The position numbers were made by a program, and so were the translations under genes. The notes below the pieces were generated by a model. It ran no database searches. It was not told the origin of the DNA and saw nothing but the letters and a program-made list of their open reading frames with translations. From Bacillus sp. REN3 (lineage in GTDB: Bacteria > Bacillota > Bacilli > Bacillales > Cytobacillaceae), in contig NZ_JAERSD010000012.1 of NCBI RefSeq assembly GCF_017912555.1, positions 1 through 64,000 of the forward strand: DNA of 64,000 nt, given 5' to 3'. Shown here piece by piece: positions 45,988-55,281 of the stretch (its first letter is position 1; every line of letters begins with the position of its first letter).

Positions 45988-46125
45988 ATGCCAAAGAAAT
46001 ATTTTCTTACACCAGAGGAAGCACAGCGAAAGAGAGAGCTGAAAAAGAAGCTAATATATGTTTCTTTCATTTTGCTGGCTGTCTTGCTCAGCGCTGGTGT
46101 TACCATTCTCGCAAACCAAATGTAA
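45988..46125 (+). CDS. Small single-pass membrane protein, 45 residues
   Basis: ATG follows AAAAAGGAGAGATTTG, a strong ribosome binding site. The protein starts MPKKYFLTPEEAQRKRELKK, a charged cytoplasmic segment, then has one transmembrane helix (about 22-42) and ends NQM. A terminator follows 7 bases after the stop. No known function is recognised; layout, start and terminator make it a real gene. Confidence 0.7.
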   Translation: MPKKYFLTPEEAQRKRELKKKLIYVSFILLAVLLSAGVTILANQM

Positions 46126-46132
46126 TACATAG

Positions 46133-46182
46133 AAAAGGCATCAGTACCCTTCAACGCCTTCTGCAGGGGACTGATGCCTTTT
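46133..46182 (+). terminator. Terminator of the small membrane protein gene
   Basis: AAAAGGCATCAGT (46133-46145) pairs with ACTGATGCCTTTT (46170-46182); the interior adds a CCCT/AGGG pairing. Followed by GC then CCCTTT, with the T-run inside the arm. Confidence 0.8.
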
Positions 46183-46317
46183 GCTCCCTTTCAACCAGCC
46201 TCGTTTATGTTTAAACTGCTACAATGTCTCTGTTTCAGATACTCAAGCATTGTTTCGTAACCTGAATGATCCTGTGACTATGGCACCAGAACTGGACACT
46301 TAACGGGAATGCAAGCT

Positions 46318-46353
46318 AAAAAAACGCCCTGGAATCTGCCATTCCAGGAGCGT
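46318..46353 (-). terminator. Terminator of the dha operon
   Basis: ACGC and CCTGGAAT (46324-46335) pair with ATTCCAGG and GCGT (46341-46353) with one bulged A. On the minus strand it is followed by a long T-run (complement of the A-run at 46318-46324). It is 7 bases after the glpP-like stop. Confidence 0.85.
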
Positions 46354-46359
46354 GTTTCG

Positions 46360-46950
46360 TTAACGAGCAGGGTTTCCCTCCCTCTTCAACGAAGTATTCT
46401 CAAGATTTTTCCACAGCGATACCGCCGAAGTGGTAATGGCTTCTGCGCCTGCATCCAGGGCACAGGCGACCTCTTCCTTTTTCGTGATCAGCCCGCCTGT
46501 CAGGATGGGAACGCTTATATCCTTTGCGATTGTCTTGATAAAATCCGGAAGGATGCCCGGAAGGATCTCGATATAATCCGCCTGAGTTTTTTTGATGATG
46601 GAGTAGCTTTTTTCCAATGCCTGTGAATCCAGGAGGAAAACCCTTTGGACTGTCATCAGCCCCCGCTGCTTCGCCTTCGCAATCACATTCGGCTTTGTCG
46701 AGATGATTCCAAACGGGTTCATTTCCTGGCAAATGTATTCTGTGGAATACTCATCATTTTTCAGTCCCTGGATCAAATCCGTATGAATCAGAATCTTTTT
46801 CCCATGCTCCTTAGCCTGAAGGGAAATCGGCTTTAAATGAGCAATATTTGTGTCCAGGTACACCCCATACTCATAACTGCTTTCCAGAAATAGTTCATAC
46901 TGACGTTCGTTCTTTGCAGCCGGTATTATATATTGTCCATTCAAGCTCAT
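46360..46950 (-). CDS. GlpP-family glycerol-3-phosphate-responsive antiterminator paralogue
   Basis: A 196-residue (beta/alpha)8-like protein of the GlpP family. It has ILIHTDLIQGL, EYSTEYICQEMNPFGIISTK, RVFLLDSQALEKSY and IEILPGILP, followed by ILTGGLITKKEEV and AGAEAITTS; the glpFKD-linked paralogue at 56340-56885 has the same blocks. GlpP binds glycerol-3-phosphate and antiterminates leader RNAs. Here it is the last gene of the dhaKLM operon, 12 bases after the HPr-like gene. It may extend GlpP control to other leaders or sense a different triose phosphate. The C-terminus is about 15 residues longer than its paralogue. Confidence 0.85.
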   Translation of the reverse strand: MSLNGQYIIPAAKNERQYELFLESSYEYGVYLDTNIAHLKPISLQAKEHGKKILIHTDLIQGLKNDEYSTEYICQEMNPFGIISTKPNVIAKAKQRGLMTVQRVFLLDSQALEKSYSIIKKTQADYIEILPGILPDFIKTIAKDISVPILTGGLITKKEEVACALDAGAEAITTSAVSLWKNLENTSLKREGNPAR

Positions 46951-46962
46951 ATGTTCACCTTT

Positions 46963-47211
46963 TTATAAGAATTTCACTAGCCAATCCATCGTTTCCTTCT
47001 CATCCTTGCCTTCCACTGTCACATGGATGGTTTCCCCCTGCCTGATGACTGATGACATCAGGCTGAGGATGCTTTTCGGGTTCAGCTTCTTCTTCCCTGC
47101 CTGGAATTCCACATTGCTCTTGAATCTGCTCAAGCCCTTCACCAGCAGGGCTGCCGGCCTTGCGTGAAGGCCGTTGTCAAGCGAAATCGTTATCTCTCTT
47201 TCTAGCATCAT
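46963..47211 (-). CDS. HPr-like phosphocarrier protein
   Basis: A stand-alone HPr-fold protein of 83 residues. The phosphorylatable His16 lies in NGLHARPAALLVK and the regulatory Ser equivalent to HPr Ser46 in NPKSILSLMSS. The GTG at 47215 lies within the ribosome binding site; the tandem ATGs at 47211 and 47208 are the likely starts. It lies 17 bases after dhaM and before the glpP-like gene. In E. coli the HPr domain is fused to DhaM. Here DhaM is single-domain and this protein may be its dedicated phosphate donor. A second, general HPr (ptsH) is expected elsewhere. Confidence 0.88.
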   Translation of the reverse strand: MMLEREITISLDNGLHARPAALLVKGLSRFKSNVEFQAGKKKLNPKSILSLMSSVIRQGETIHVTVEGKDEKETMDWLVKFL

Positions 47212-47228
47212 GTTCACCTCGGAAGTAG

Positions 47229-47624
47229 CTATCTTGTGATTTTTTCCAGCTTCTTTGCTTCCTCTGCTGCTGCTGCAACCTCTTCTACGGTTCCGCCAAT
47301 CCCGGATTGGATAACGGCAGCATAGGCCCCTTCAACCAGTGGTGCGTCGGCAATTCTCACATCGTTAAAATCGGGAAGCAATTCGAGAGCCATCTCTGCA
47401 TTGAGGAGGGCACTCCCTAAATCGAAAAGGACGACAGCGCCTTTATCAGTATAAACTGACTCAATCGCTTCTTTGATTCTGAATGCGTCCGTCCCGATGC
47501 CGTCCTCACTTGTTCCCCCAGCGGCCGCAATCGGGACATCTTGCTGAATTTGGTCGAGCAGCTCTGAAAGCCCGCTTGCCAGTTTCATGCTGTGGGAAAC
47601 CAACACGATTCCTACATTGCTCAT
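47229..47624 (-). CDS. dhaM: PTS-dependent dihydroxyacetone kinase, phosphotransferase subunit DhaM (single domain)
   Basis: A 131-residue EIIA-Man-like domain. The phosphorylated His is in LVSHSMKLASGLSEL (His10 region); GTSEDGIGTD and VVLFDLGSALLNAEMALEL are typical of DhaM. It passes phosphate from HPr to DhaL-bound ADP. Overlaps dhaL by 4 bases. It lacks the HPr and EI domains of the E. coli protein, the usual case in Firmicutes. Confidence 0.92.
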   Translation of the reverse strand: MSNVGIVLVSHSMKLASGLSELLDQIQQDVPIAAAGGTSEDGIGTDAFRIKEAIESVYTDKGAVVLFDLGSALLNAEMALELLPDFNDVRIADAPLVEGAYAAVIQSGIGGTVEEVAAAAEEAKKLEKITR

Positions 47625-48247
47625 AACTGGGCTCCTTTGCAGCTTTTTGCCAGTTCCGTGAAAAGGAAATGGGAAGAAGCTGCACCAGGATCGATATGCC
47701 CGATGGAACGCTGCCCCAAATAGGAGGCTCGCCCTTTCTTCGCTTCCAGGTCCTTTGTTGCTTCCATTCTTTCTTTGGACAGACTCATCAGTTCCTGCCA
47801 GTCGGCATTGCCTTGCCGGGATTTCAAATAACCGGCCACAGGTATCCAGACGTCAAGCATTGTCTTGTCCCCTGCACTCGCCTTGCCTCGCATTTCCAGC
47901 CCCTTGAGCGCTTCCTCCATCGCCTCTGCCAGGTCTTCGATCGTGGCCTCCTGCTTATCTTTCAGGACTCCTGCCGCTTTTATAAAAGCTGTCCCGTACA
48001 GCGGTCCGGATGCTCCACCGACTTTCGAGAGCAGCACCATGCCTGCATCCCTGAACAGGGAACCAAGGTCCTCATACGATGCGGTTTCAAGCTTTTTGCC
48101 GAGTTCACTGAAGCCCCTTGCCATATTGATTCCATGGTCGCCGTCACCGATTGCCTGGTCAAGCTCGGTCAAATACATTCTCTCCTGCTGATAGACTCTG
48201 TCCAGTTCGGTCAGCCATTGTTTTGCATCTTCTATTCCGAAAGGCAT
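47621..48247 (-). CDS. dhaL: Dihydroxyacetone kinase ADP-binding subunit DhaL
   Basis: A 208-residue helical barrel that holds ADP and magnesium as a permanent cofactor rephosphorylated by DhaM. AIGDGDHGINM supplies the Asp ligands; GGASGPLYGTAF and GDKTMLDVWIP, then GRASYLGQRSIGHIDPGAAS are family signatures. It lies 17 bases after dhaK. Confidence 0.94.
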   Translation of the reverse strand: MPFGIEDAKQWLTELDRVYQQERMYLTELDQAIGDGDHGINMARGFSELGKKLETASYEDLGSLFRDAGMVLLSKVGGASGPLYGTAFIKAAGVLKDKQEATIEDLAEAMEEALKGLEMRGKASAGDKTMLDVWIPVAGYLKSRQGNADWQELMSLSKERMEATKDLEAKKGRASYLGQRSIGHIDPGAASSHFLFTELAKSCKGAQL

Positions 48248-48264
48248 GTTCCACGCTCCTTTGT

Positions 48265-49260
48265 TTATTTTTTGAATGCGACAGTATCTGATTTCGCGTC
48301 AAGCAGCCTTGTCAGCTGATCGTCCAGCTTAAGGAGGGTAATCGAGCATCCTGCCATTTCAAGCGAAGTCATATATTCGCCAATGAATGTTTCATGGACC
48401 GCTATCTGCTTTTCTTTCAGGACGGCAGAAACACGGTTGTTGATAATGTACAGTTCCATCAACGGCGTGGCTCCCAGGCCATTGATCATGAGGGCAACCT
48501 TGCTTTGGCCTTCCAGTTCCAGCTGGGCCAGGACCTTTTTGAGCAGGATGTCTGCCACTTCATCGGCAGACTTGATTCCGGTCCGCTCAATCCCCGGCTC
48601 CCCATGGATTCCCATTCCAATTTCCATTTCATTTTCGCCAATCGAGAAACCAGGCTTCCCGGCAGCCGGGATTGTGCACGGTGTCAAAGCCATGCCCATT
48701 GAGCTTGAATGGGCGATTGCCTTCTTCGCGACCGCTGTGACTTCTTCAAGCGTCCCTCCTGCATCCGCAAGGGCACCAGCGATTTTATGGACGAACACCG
48801 TTCCGGCAATTCCCCGTTTGCCAATTGTATATGTAGAATTCTCGACCGCTGCGTCGTCGTTCACGATCACTTTCTCGACTGTGATGCCTTCAGCTTCGGC
48901 AAGCTCGGCGGCCATTTCGAAGTTCATCACATCGCCAGTGTAGTTCTTGATGATGAGCAGGACGCCTTTTCCCCCGTCCACAGCTTTAATGGCTTCAAAG
49001 ACCTGGTCAGGTGTGGGAGAGGTGAAAACCTCACCAGCAACCGCCCCGTCTAGCATCCCTTGTCCGACATAGCCGCCATGCGCAGGTTCATGTCCGCTTC
49101 CTCCCCCGCTGACGATTCCCACTTTTCCCTTTACAGGAGCATCCGCGCGGACAATCACATTTGTTCCCGGCACTTGTTTTAATCTGGAAGGATACGCGGC
49201 GACGAATCCCGCCACCATTTCTGTAACAACGTTCTCAGGCTGATTGATCAGTTTTTTCAT
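48265..49260 (-). CDS. dhaK: Dihydroxyacetone kinase substrate-binding subunit DhaK
   Basis: A 331-residue protein that binds dihydroxyacetone covalently through His219 (GIHGEPGIER) and receives phosphate from DhaL-ATP, yielding dihydroxyacetone phosphate. SGGGSGHEPAHGGYVGQGML and IIKNYTGDVMNFEMAAE are family signatures. First gene of the operon; a consensus sigma-54 promoter lies 34-49 bases upstream, and the presumed activator gene lies immediately upstream on the same strand. Confidence 0.95.
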   Translation of the reverse strand: MKKLINQPENVVTEMVAGFVAAYPSRLKQVPGTNVIVRADAPVKGKVGIVSGGGSGHEPAHGGYVGQGMLDGAVAGEVFTSPTPDQVFEAIKAVDGGKGVLLIIKNYTGDVMNFEMAAELAEAEGITVEKVIVNDDAAVENSTYTIGKRGIAGTVFVHKIAGALADAGGTLEEVTAVAKKAIAHSSSMGMALTPCTIPAAGKPGFSIGENEMEIGMGIHGEPGIERTGIKSADEVADILLKKVLAQLELEGQSKVALMINGLGATPLMELYIINNRVSAVLKEKQIAVHETFIGEYMTSLEMAGCSITLLKLDDQLTRLLDAKSDTVAFKK

Positions 49261-49293
49261 GTGGAGCCCTCCTTTTTCTATCAGTTAGGATGT

Positions 49294-49309
49294 TGCAAGA
49301 AGTGTGCCA
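49294..49309 (-). promoter_or_regulatory. Sigma-54 promoter (-24/-12) of dhaKLM
   Basis: On the minus strand TGGCAC-ACTTC-TTGCA is a perfect match to the sigma-54 consensus TGGCAC-N5-TTGCW. It is in the 101-base gap between the activator gene and dhaK. An inverted repeat AAAAATT-CAGGT-AATTTTT at 49342-49360, overlapping the end of the gap, could be part of an upstream activating site. Confidence 0.85.
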
Positions 49310-49361
49310 TTAAAAACCGGGCATAAGGAGTAGATTTTATGAAAAATTCAGGTAATTTTTA

Positions 49362-51389
49362 TCAAGAAGGTTGATACTTTTTCCCAAGAAGGTGGTCGAG
49401 CTGATATTTCCGCACTTTGCTTGCAGCTGTCTTGTGCGTGATTCCGAGCGCCTTTGCCAATTGATTATAGCTAGGATAATATTGGACTGCATGCTCAAAA
49501 ATCTGTTTTTCATAAGCCTCCAGCGGCAGCAGCTTCCCTTTCAGATCCAGCAGGGGCTCCGTCTGGCCATGATGATGGATATAGGCTGGCAAATCCCTGC
49601 AATGAAGCGTTTCGTCCTCCGTCAGGTTCATCGTCAACTCGACGATGTTTTGCAGTTCCCTGATATTGCCGGGCCAGTCATAGCTTCCGAGCGCCTCGAA
49701 AAAGCCCTTTTCATAATACTTGATCTTTTTTCCCAACTGGTTGTTGTATTGCTTGCGGAAGTGTTCGACGAGCAACGGGATATCTCCCTTGCGGTTCCTT
49801 AACGGCGGCAGATGGATCGGGATGATATTGAGGCGGTAATAAAGATCCTCCCTGAATTTCCTTTCATCGATCAATTTCGGTAAATCCTCATTCGTCGCGG
49901 CGATGATTCGGACATCGAGCTTGATGGTTCTGTTTCCCCCGACTCTTTCGATTTCCCTTTCCTGCAGGACCCTGAGGAGCTTTGCCTGCAATTCGATATC
50001 AAGGGCCCCGATTTCATCAAGGAAAAGGGTCCCCGAGTCCGCCAGCTCGAATTTTCCCTGGCGCGTTTTATCAGCCCCAGTGAAGGCCCCTTTTTCATGG
50101 CCGAACAATTCACTTTCAATCAGGTTCCGGGGAATGACAGCACAGTTCACCCGGATATACGGGTTGTGCTTCCTGTTGCTCGACTCATGGATCGCACGGG
50201 CGACAAGCTCTTTCCCCGTCCCGCTTTCCCCAGTGATCAGCACAGTCGAAATCGTCCTTGAGACCTTGTTGGCAATCGACAAACTCTCGAAAAGCGCTCC
50301 GCTCCTGCCAATGATCGAGGAAAAGGCATCATCTAGGTCGAGATGCTTCGACAGCTCCATCTCGAGGTACTTCGTCCGCTCCTGCATGATCTCGAGCTTC
50401 TTCATCAGGGACTCGACCTCATTGTACAGGCTAAGTGAAACAACGATGCCGCGGAAATCGCCCTCAACCATGATCGGATTCGCTTTTACCAAATATGATT
50501 CTTGTTGAATGATCTTCATATCGTTGTAAAAAGCGATCTTCCCGGACAAGAGCTCTTTCCATGGTTTCTCCCCGATGAGTTTAGCGACAAGAGTCTTTTC
50601 ATCCATTTCCTGAAGCAGTTTTTCCATCTGTTCATTCATATACATATACCGGCCGTTTTCATCTGTCAGCGCAATCAAATCGGTGACAGAATCAAGGACA
50701 AGGTTCAACTTCTCCTGCAGCTCCCTTTCCCTGATGAGTTCCGTACTTAGTTTTTCAAAATCGGATATATCCTGGAAAATAGCGACGGCTCCGATGATGC
50801 TGCCATCCAAATAGATTGGCGCGCGGTTGGCAAGGATCGTATGATTTTGAAGCGACTGCTTTTCGGCAAACCTCGTTTCTCCCGTTTGCAGGATTTCATG
50901 AAGACGGGAATGCGGGATCACCTCTATGGCTCGTTTATTCAAGAGCTCCTCCGCAGGGACCTCTAGCAGCCTGATTGCCGACTCGTTCACAAACGTAATG
51001 ATGTTCTCGGTGTTTACAACAATCATCCCATTTGGCATATGTGAAATGGCTTCCTGCATAATCACCGAGTTTTCCATCAAAAGTCTGTCCGCTTCCAGAT
51101 CCTGGATGTCCGCATTCGGTGTTTCCGTGAAAAATTCCACTATTTCCTTTTCAAGCTCTCCGGGAATCTCTTCAGCAAATTTCAGGGTGATCTCATCGTT
51201 TTGCTTCACCTTTAATGAAACGAGCGACAATAGATTGGTGACGCCTGCCTGTCTTCCCTGATGTTCAACCTGGATCTTTTTCAGGGTCGCATGGTCCTTA
51301 ACAGCATTCTGGAGCAGAGCGATGAAGGTAGCAGCACTGCGGACATGCAGCCCGTTTTCCTGGCAGACCCGAACGGCCATCTTGTACAT
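49362..51389 (-). CDS. Sigma-54 activator with N-terminal HPr domain and two PAS domains
   Basis: Enhancer-binding protein of 675 residues. An HPr domain (about 3-90) keeps the phospho-acceptor His15 (ENGLHVRSAATFIALL) but has Asn at the position of HPr Ser46. PAS domains lie at about 110-210 and 225-325. The AAA+ domain (about 355-590) has Walker A GESGTGKE (387-394) and the sigma-54-contacting GAFTGA (434-439), then LFLDEIGALD. A Fis-type HTH closes the protein (YNQLAKALGITHKTAASKVR). GGGGG lies 7 bases before the ATG. It directly precedes dhaK, whose promoter is sigma-54 type, so it is probably the Dha regulator, sensing PTS phosphorylation through HPr. Different from E. coli DhaR, which has GAF-PAS input. 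Confidence 0.9.
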   Translation of the reverse strand: MYKMAVRVCQENGLHVRSAATFIALLQNAVKDHATLKKIQVEHQGRQAGVTNLLSLVSLKVKQNDEITLKFAEEIPGELEKEIVEFFTETPNADIQDLEADRLLMENSVIMQEAISHMPNGMIVVNTENIITFVNESAIRLLEVPAEELLNKRAIEVIPHSRLHEILQTGETRFAEKQSLQNHTILANRAPIYLDGSIIGAVAIFQDISDFEKLSTELIRERELQEKLNLVLDSVTDLIALTDENGRYMYMNEQMEKLLQEMDEKTLVAKLIGEKPWKELLSGKIAFYNDMKIIQQESYLVKANPIMVEGDFRGIVVSLSLYNEVESLMKKLEIMQERTKYLEMELSKHLDLDDAFSSIIGRSGALFESLSIANKVSRTISTVLITGESGTGKELVARAIHESSNRKHNPYIRVNCAVIPRNLIESELFGHEKGAFTGADKTRQGKFELADSGTLFLDEIGALDIELQAKLLRVLQEREIERVGGNRTIKLDVRIIAATNEDLPKLIDERKFREDLYYRLNIIPIHLPPLRNRKGDIPLLVEHFRKQYNNQLGKKIKYYEKGFFEALGSYDWPGNIRELQNIVELTMNLTEDETLHCRDLPAYIHHHGQTEPLLDLKGKLLPLEAYEKQIFEHAVQYYPSYNQLAKALGITHKTAASKVRKYQLDHLLGKKYQPS

Positions 51390-51713
51390 AGGTAGACCCC
51401 CTTTTCTATGAAAAAACCCCCTTTGTCCAGGAGGCGATCATATTCAATAATAGTTATATTCTAGCATATCCGCTTTTCGAAATTAGGAGATTCTGTTAGG
51501 TGGGACACCGCGGCATCTTGCGGGTTTCTTGCTTATGGAGCGGCCACCATCCTGCTAATTGAAAAGAATAACGCTGACAATTCAGCCCCGCCTTGCTCCT
51601 CGAAGAATCGGCAGCCAATAGCAGCCGTGATCGATGTCTGTCTTGCCAAATTTACGATGGCCTTTTTGCAATGGCCAACCTAATTCAAATGGAGATGCTG
51701 ATTTCAAAAGAAA
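51390..51713. other. Intergenic region between the dha regulator and glpD terminator
   Basis: Holds the upstream region of the regulator gene (an AT-rich stretch near 51440-51475 is the likely promoter area). From about 51500 to 51700 it has coding-like base composition but no open frame or match that I can recognise. A small GGCC-containing hairpin lies near 51660-51680. I see nothing further. Confidence 0.3.
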
Positions 51714-51743
51714 ACCAGGCACCTCGTCGTTAAGGTGCCTGGT
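51706..51743 (-). terminator. Terminator of glpD, built from the GTGCCT repeat
   Basis: ACCAGGCACCT (51714-51724) pairs with AGGTGCCTGGT (51733-51743); on the minus strand TTTTCTTTT follows. It is 8 bases after the glpD stop. Its stem is a member of the dispersed GTGCCT family. Confidence 0.8.
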
Positions 51744-51751
51744 CTATTCCA

Positions 51752-53407
51752 TTAATGATTGATCGGTTCTTCTGCCTTCTGAATTTCTGTGACCAGTTCA
51801 GCCACATGCTTTTCAAGCTGCTTTTCGTCCCAGCCGAATTGGATAGCCATATAGGAAACCACGGCTTCCTTTGTTTCCTTCACAGTGTCGATGTCGAAGA
51901 GCAGGTCGCCGGTCCTTCTGAAGAAGAAGTCTACTGGGGTGGCGATCATTTCTGCTTCCATTCCGTACAGAAGCTTGGCGAATATCACCGTTGGCATGTT
52001 GTATTTTTTCATTTCATCCCAGTTCTGCTTCAGCAGGCCGAATACGATCAGCGCGTTTGAACCGTAGAAGGCTGCAAGATGCCTTGCCTCTTCTTCGGTA
52101 AGGCCGATGTCCATACCTTGTTTAGTCGCAGTCGCCACGAATGGCATGAACCTCGCTGAGCCCCCGAAGTTACCGCCGGAGATTGGCAGGTGCTTCGTCT
52201 GGGTCTGCTTGAATTTTTTTCCTGTTTCTGCCTCCAGCTTGCCTGCGACAAGGTCGACGATTGTTTCGGCCATTTTGCGATAGCCAGTCAGCTTTCCGCC
52301 GGCAATGGTGATCAAGCCGGAATCGGATTCCCAGATTTCATCCTTACGTGAGATCTCGGACGGGTTCTTGCCCTCTTCATGGATGAGCGGACGTATCCCT
52401 GCCCAGCTGGACTCGACGTCAGCGGCTGTAGCTTTTACATCAGGGAACATGTAATTGATCGCCTTGATGATGTAATCCCGGTCCTCAAACGTCATTTCGG
52501 GATGGGCTTTATCGCCGTTGTAGAACGTATCAGTCGTTCCGACATATGCCTTGCCGTTGCGCGGGATCGCGAAGATCATCCTGCCGTCCGGTGTATCGAA
52601 GTAGACCGCCTGCCTCAGCGGGAAACGGGATTGATCGATGACGACGTGGACACCTTTTGATAAAATCAGCTGTTTGCCTTTTTTGGAACCATCTTTTACA
52701 CGAAGCTCATCAACCCATGGCCCTGTCGCATTGATGATTTTTTTCGCAAGGACTTGATACGTTTCACCTGTCAGTTCATCCTTTACCAATACGCCTACAA
52801 CGCGGCCGTTTTCCTTGACCAGGTCCACAGCCTTTGCGTAGTTGATGGCAGTCACGCCTTTTTCAACGGCTGCTTTCATGACTTCAATGGTCAGTCTTGC
52901 GTCATCAGTACGGTATTCTACGTAGTAACCGCCGCCCTTGAGGCCTTGCTTCTTGATGAGCGGCTCTCTCCTCAGCGTCTCTTCCCTTGATAACATAGTG
53001 CGTCGTTCACTCTTTTTTACGCCAGCAAGGAAGTCGTAGACACGGAGGCCGATGGAGGTTGTGAAACTTCCGAACGTGCCACCCTGGTGGAAAGGAAGCA
53101 GCATCCATTCAGGTGTTGTCACGTGCGGCCCGTTTTCGTATACGATCGCTCTTTCCTTCCCGACTTCCGCAACTACTTTCACATCCAATTGCTTAAGGTA
53201 GCGGAGGCCGCCATGGACAAGCTTTGTAGAGCGGCTGGATGTTCCTGCCGCGAAGTCCTGCATTTCGATCAAGGCTGTGCTCATTCCGCGGGTAGTGGCA
53301 TCCAGCGCGGTTCCCGCACCGGTGATTCCACCGCCGATGACTAGCACATCAAAGGTTTGGCTTTTCAGATTATCGATGATTTCATTGCGTTTCAAGTTTG
53401 TGAACAT
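51752..53407 (-). CDS. glpD: Aerobic glycerol-3-phosphate dehydrogenase
   Basis: Membrane-associated flavoprotein oxidising glycerol-3-phosphate to dihydroxyacetone phosphate and feeding electrons to quinone. N-terminal FAD motif [20 protein letters not shown]; family blocks [18 protein letters not shown] and WAGIRPLI, and [12 protein letters not shown] near the C-terminal part. The frame starts further upstream, but the ATG at 53405-53407 with AAGGAGG 8 bases upstream is the start (551 residues). Separately transcribed behind a leader with a GlpP-type terminator. Confidence 0.95.
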   Translation of the reverse strand: MFTNLKRNEIIDNLKSQTFDVLVIGGGITGAGTALDATTRGMSTALIEMQDFAAGTSSRSTKLVHGGLRYLKQLDVKVVAEVGKERAIVYENGPHVTTPEWMLLPFHQGGTFGSFTTSIGLRVYDFLAGVKKSERRTMLSREETLRREPLIKKQGLKGGGYYVEYRTDDARLTIEVMKAAVEKGVTAINYAKAVDLVKENGRVVGVLVKDELTGETYQVLAKKIINATGPWVDELRVKDGSKKGKQLILSKGVHVVIDQSRFPLRQAVYFDTPDGRMIFAIPRNGKAYVGTTDTFYNGDKAHPEMTFEDRDYIIKAINYMFPDVKATAADVESSWAGIRPLIHEEGKNPSEISRKDEIWESDSGLITIAGGKLTGYRKMAETIVDLVAGKLEAETGKKFKQTQTKHLPISGGNFGGSARFMPFVATATKQGMDIGLTEEEARHLAAFYGSNALIVFGLLKQNWDEMKKYNMPTVIFAKLLYGMEAEMIATPVDFFFRRTGDLLFDIDTVKETKEAVVSYMAIQFGWDEKQLEKHVAELVTEIQKAEEPINH

Positions 53408-53432
53408 GATGTTTTCCTCCTTATTGTGTACA

Positions 53433-53488
53433 GAAAAAAGAGACCGCAAAGCACACTACCCTTTTACTGGTAATGCTTCGCGGTCTCT
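53433..53488 (-). terminator. GlpP-controlled leader terminator of glpD
   Basis: On the minus strand AGAGACCGCGAAGCA (53474-53488) pairs with TGCTTTGCGGTCTCT (53439-53453; one G-U pair) and is followed by TTTTTT, all upstream of the glpD ribosome binding site. In B. subtilis GlpP with glycerol-3-phosphate antiterminates such a glpD leader. A TATACT box at 53521-53526 is the likely -10. Confidence 0.82.
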
Positions 53489-53573
53489 CCGTATCTCCTG
53501 CCGGTTATTAACTTAACTCCAGTATAACAGATTTTTCAATTGTTTGCGAACCTTTTTACCCCGTATTCTCGAT

Positions 53574-55124
<1,551 letters not shown>

Positions 55125-55281
55125 TCATTGATTAGGTCCTTCCCTTTGATGTACCAGCAAAGACCTGCGGACTTGACGCTTTACAGCGTTGATCCAGCAA
55201 GGTACCCCTCATGTATGCCGGGGTTCTCCCTCGCCTTGTCTAGGCTGAATGAATCGTCTTGTTAGAAAGCCTACTGATCGT

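Noticed and set aside
48383-48943. Plus-strand open frame of 186 codons inside dhaK
   Set aside because: It is antisense to dhaK, which has complete active-site motifs. Such long shadows are common opposite GC-rich genes here.
49342-49360. Terminator of the sigma-54 activator gene
   Set aside because: AAAAATT-CAGGT-AATTTTT is a weak, AT-only stem without GC content; an activator site or chance palindrome is as likely.
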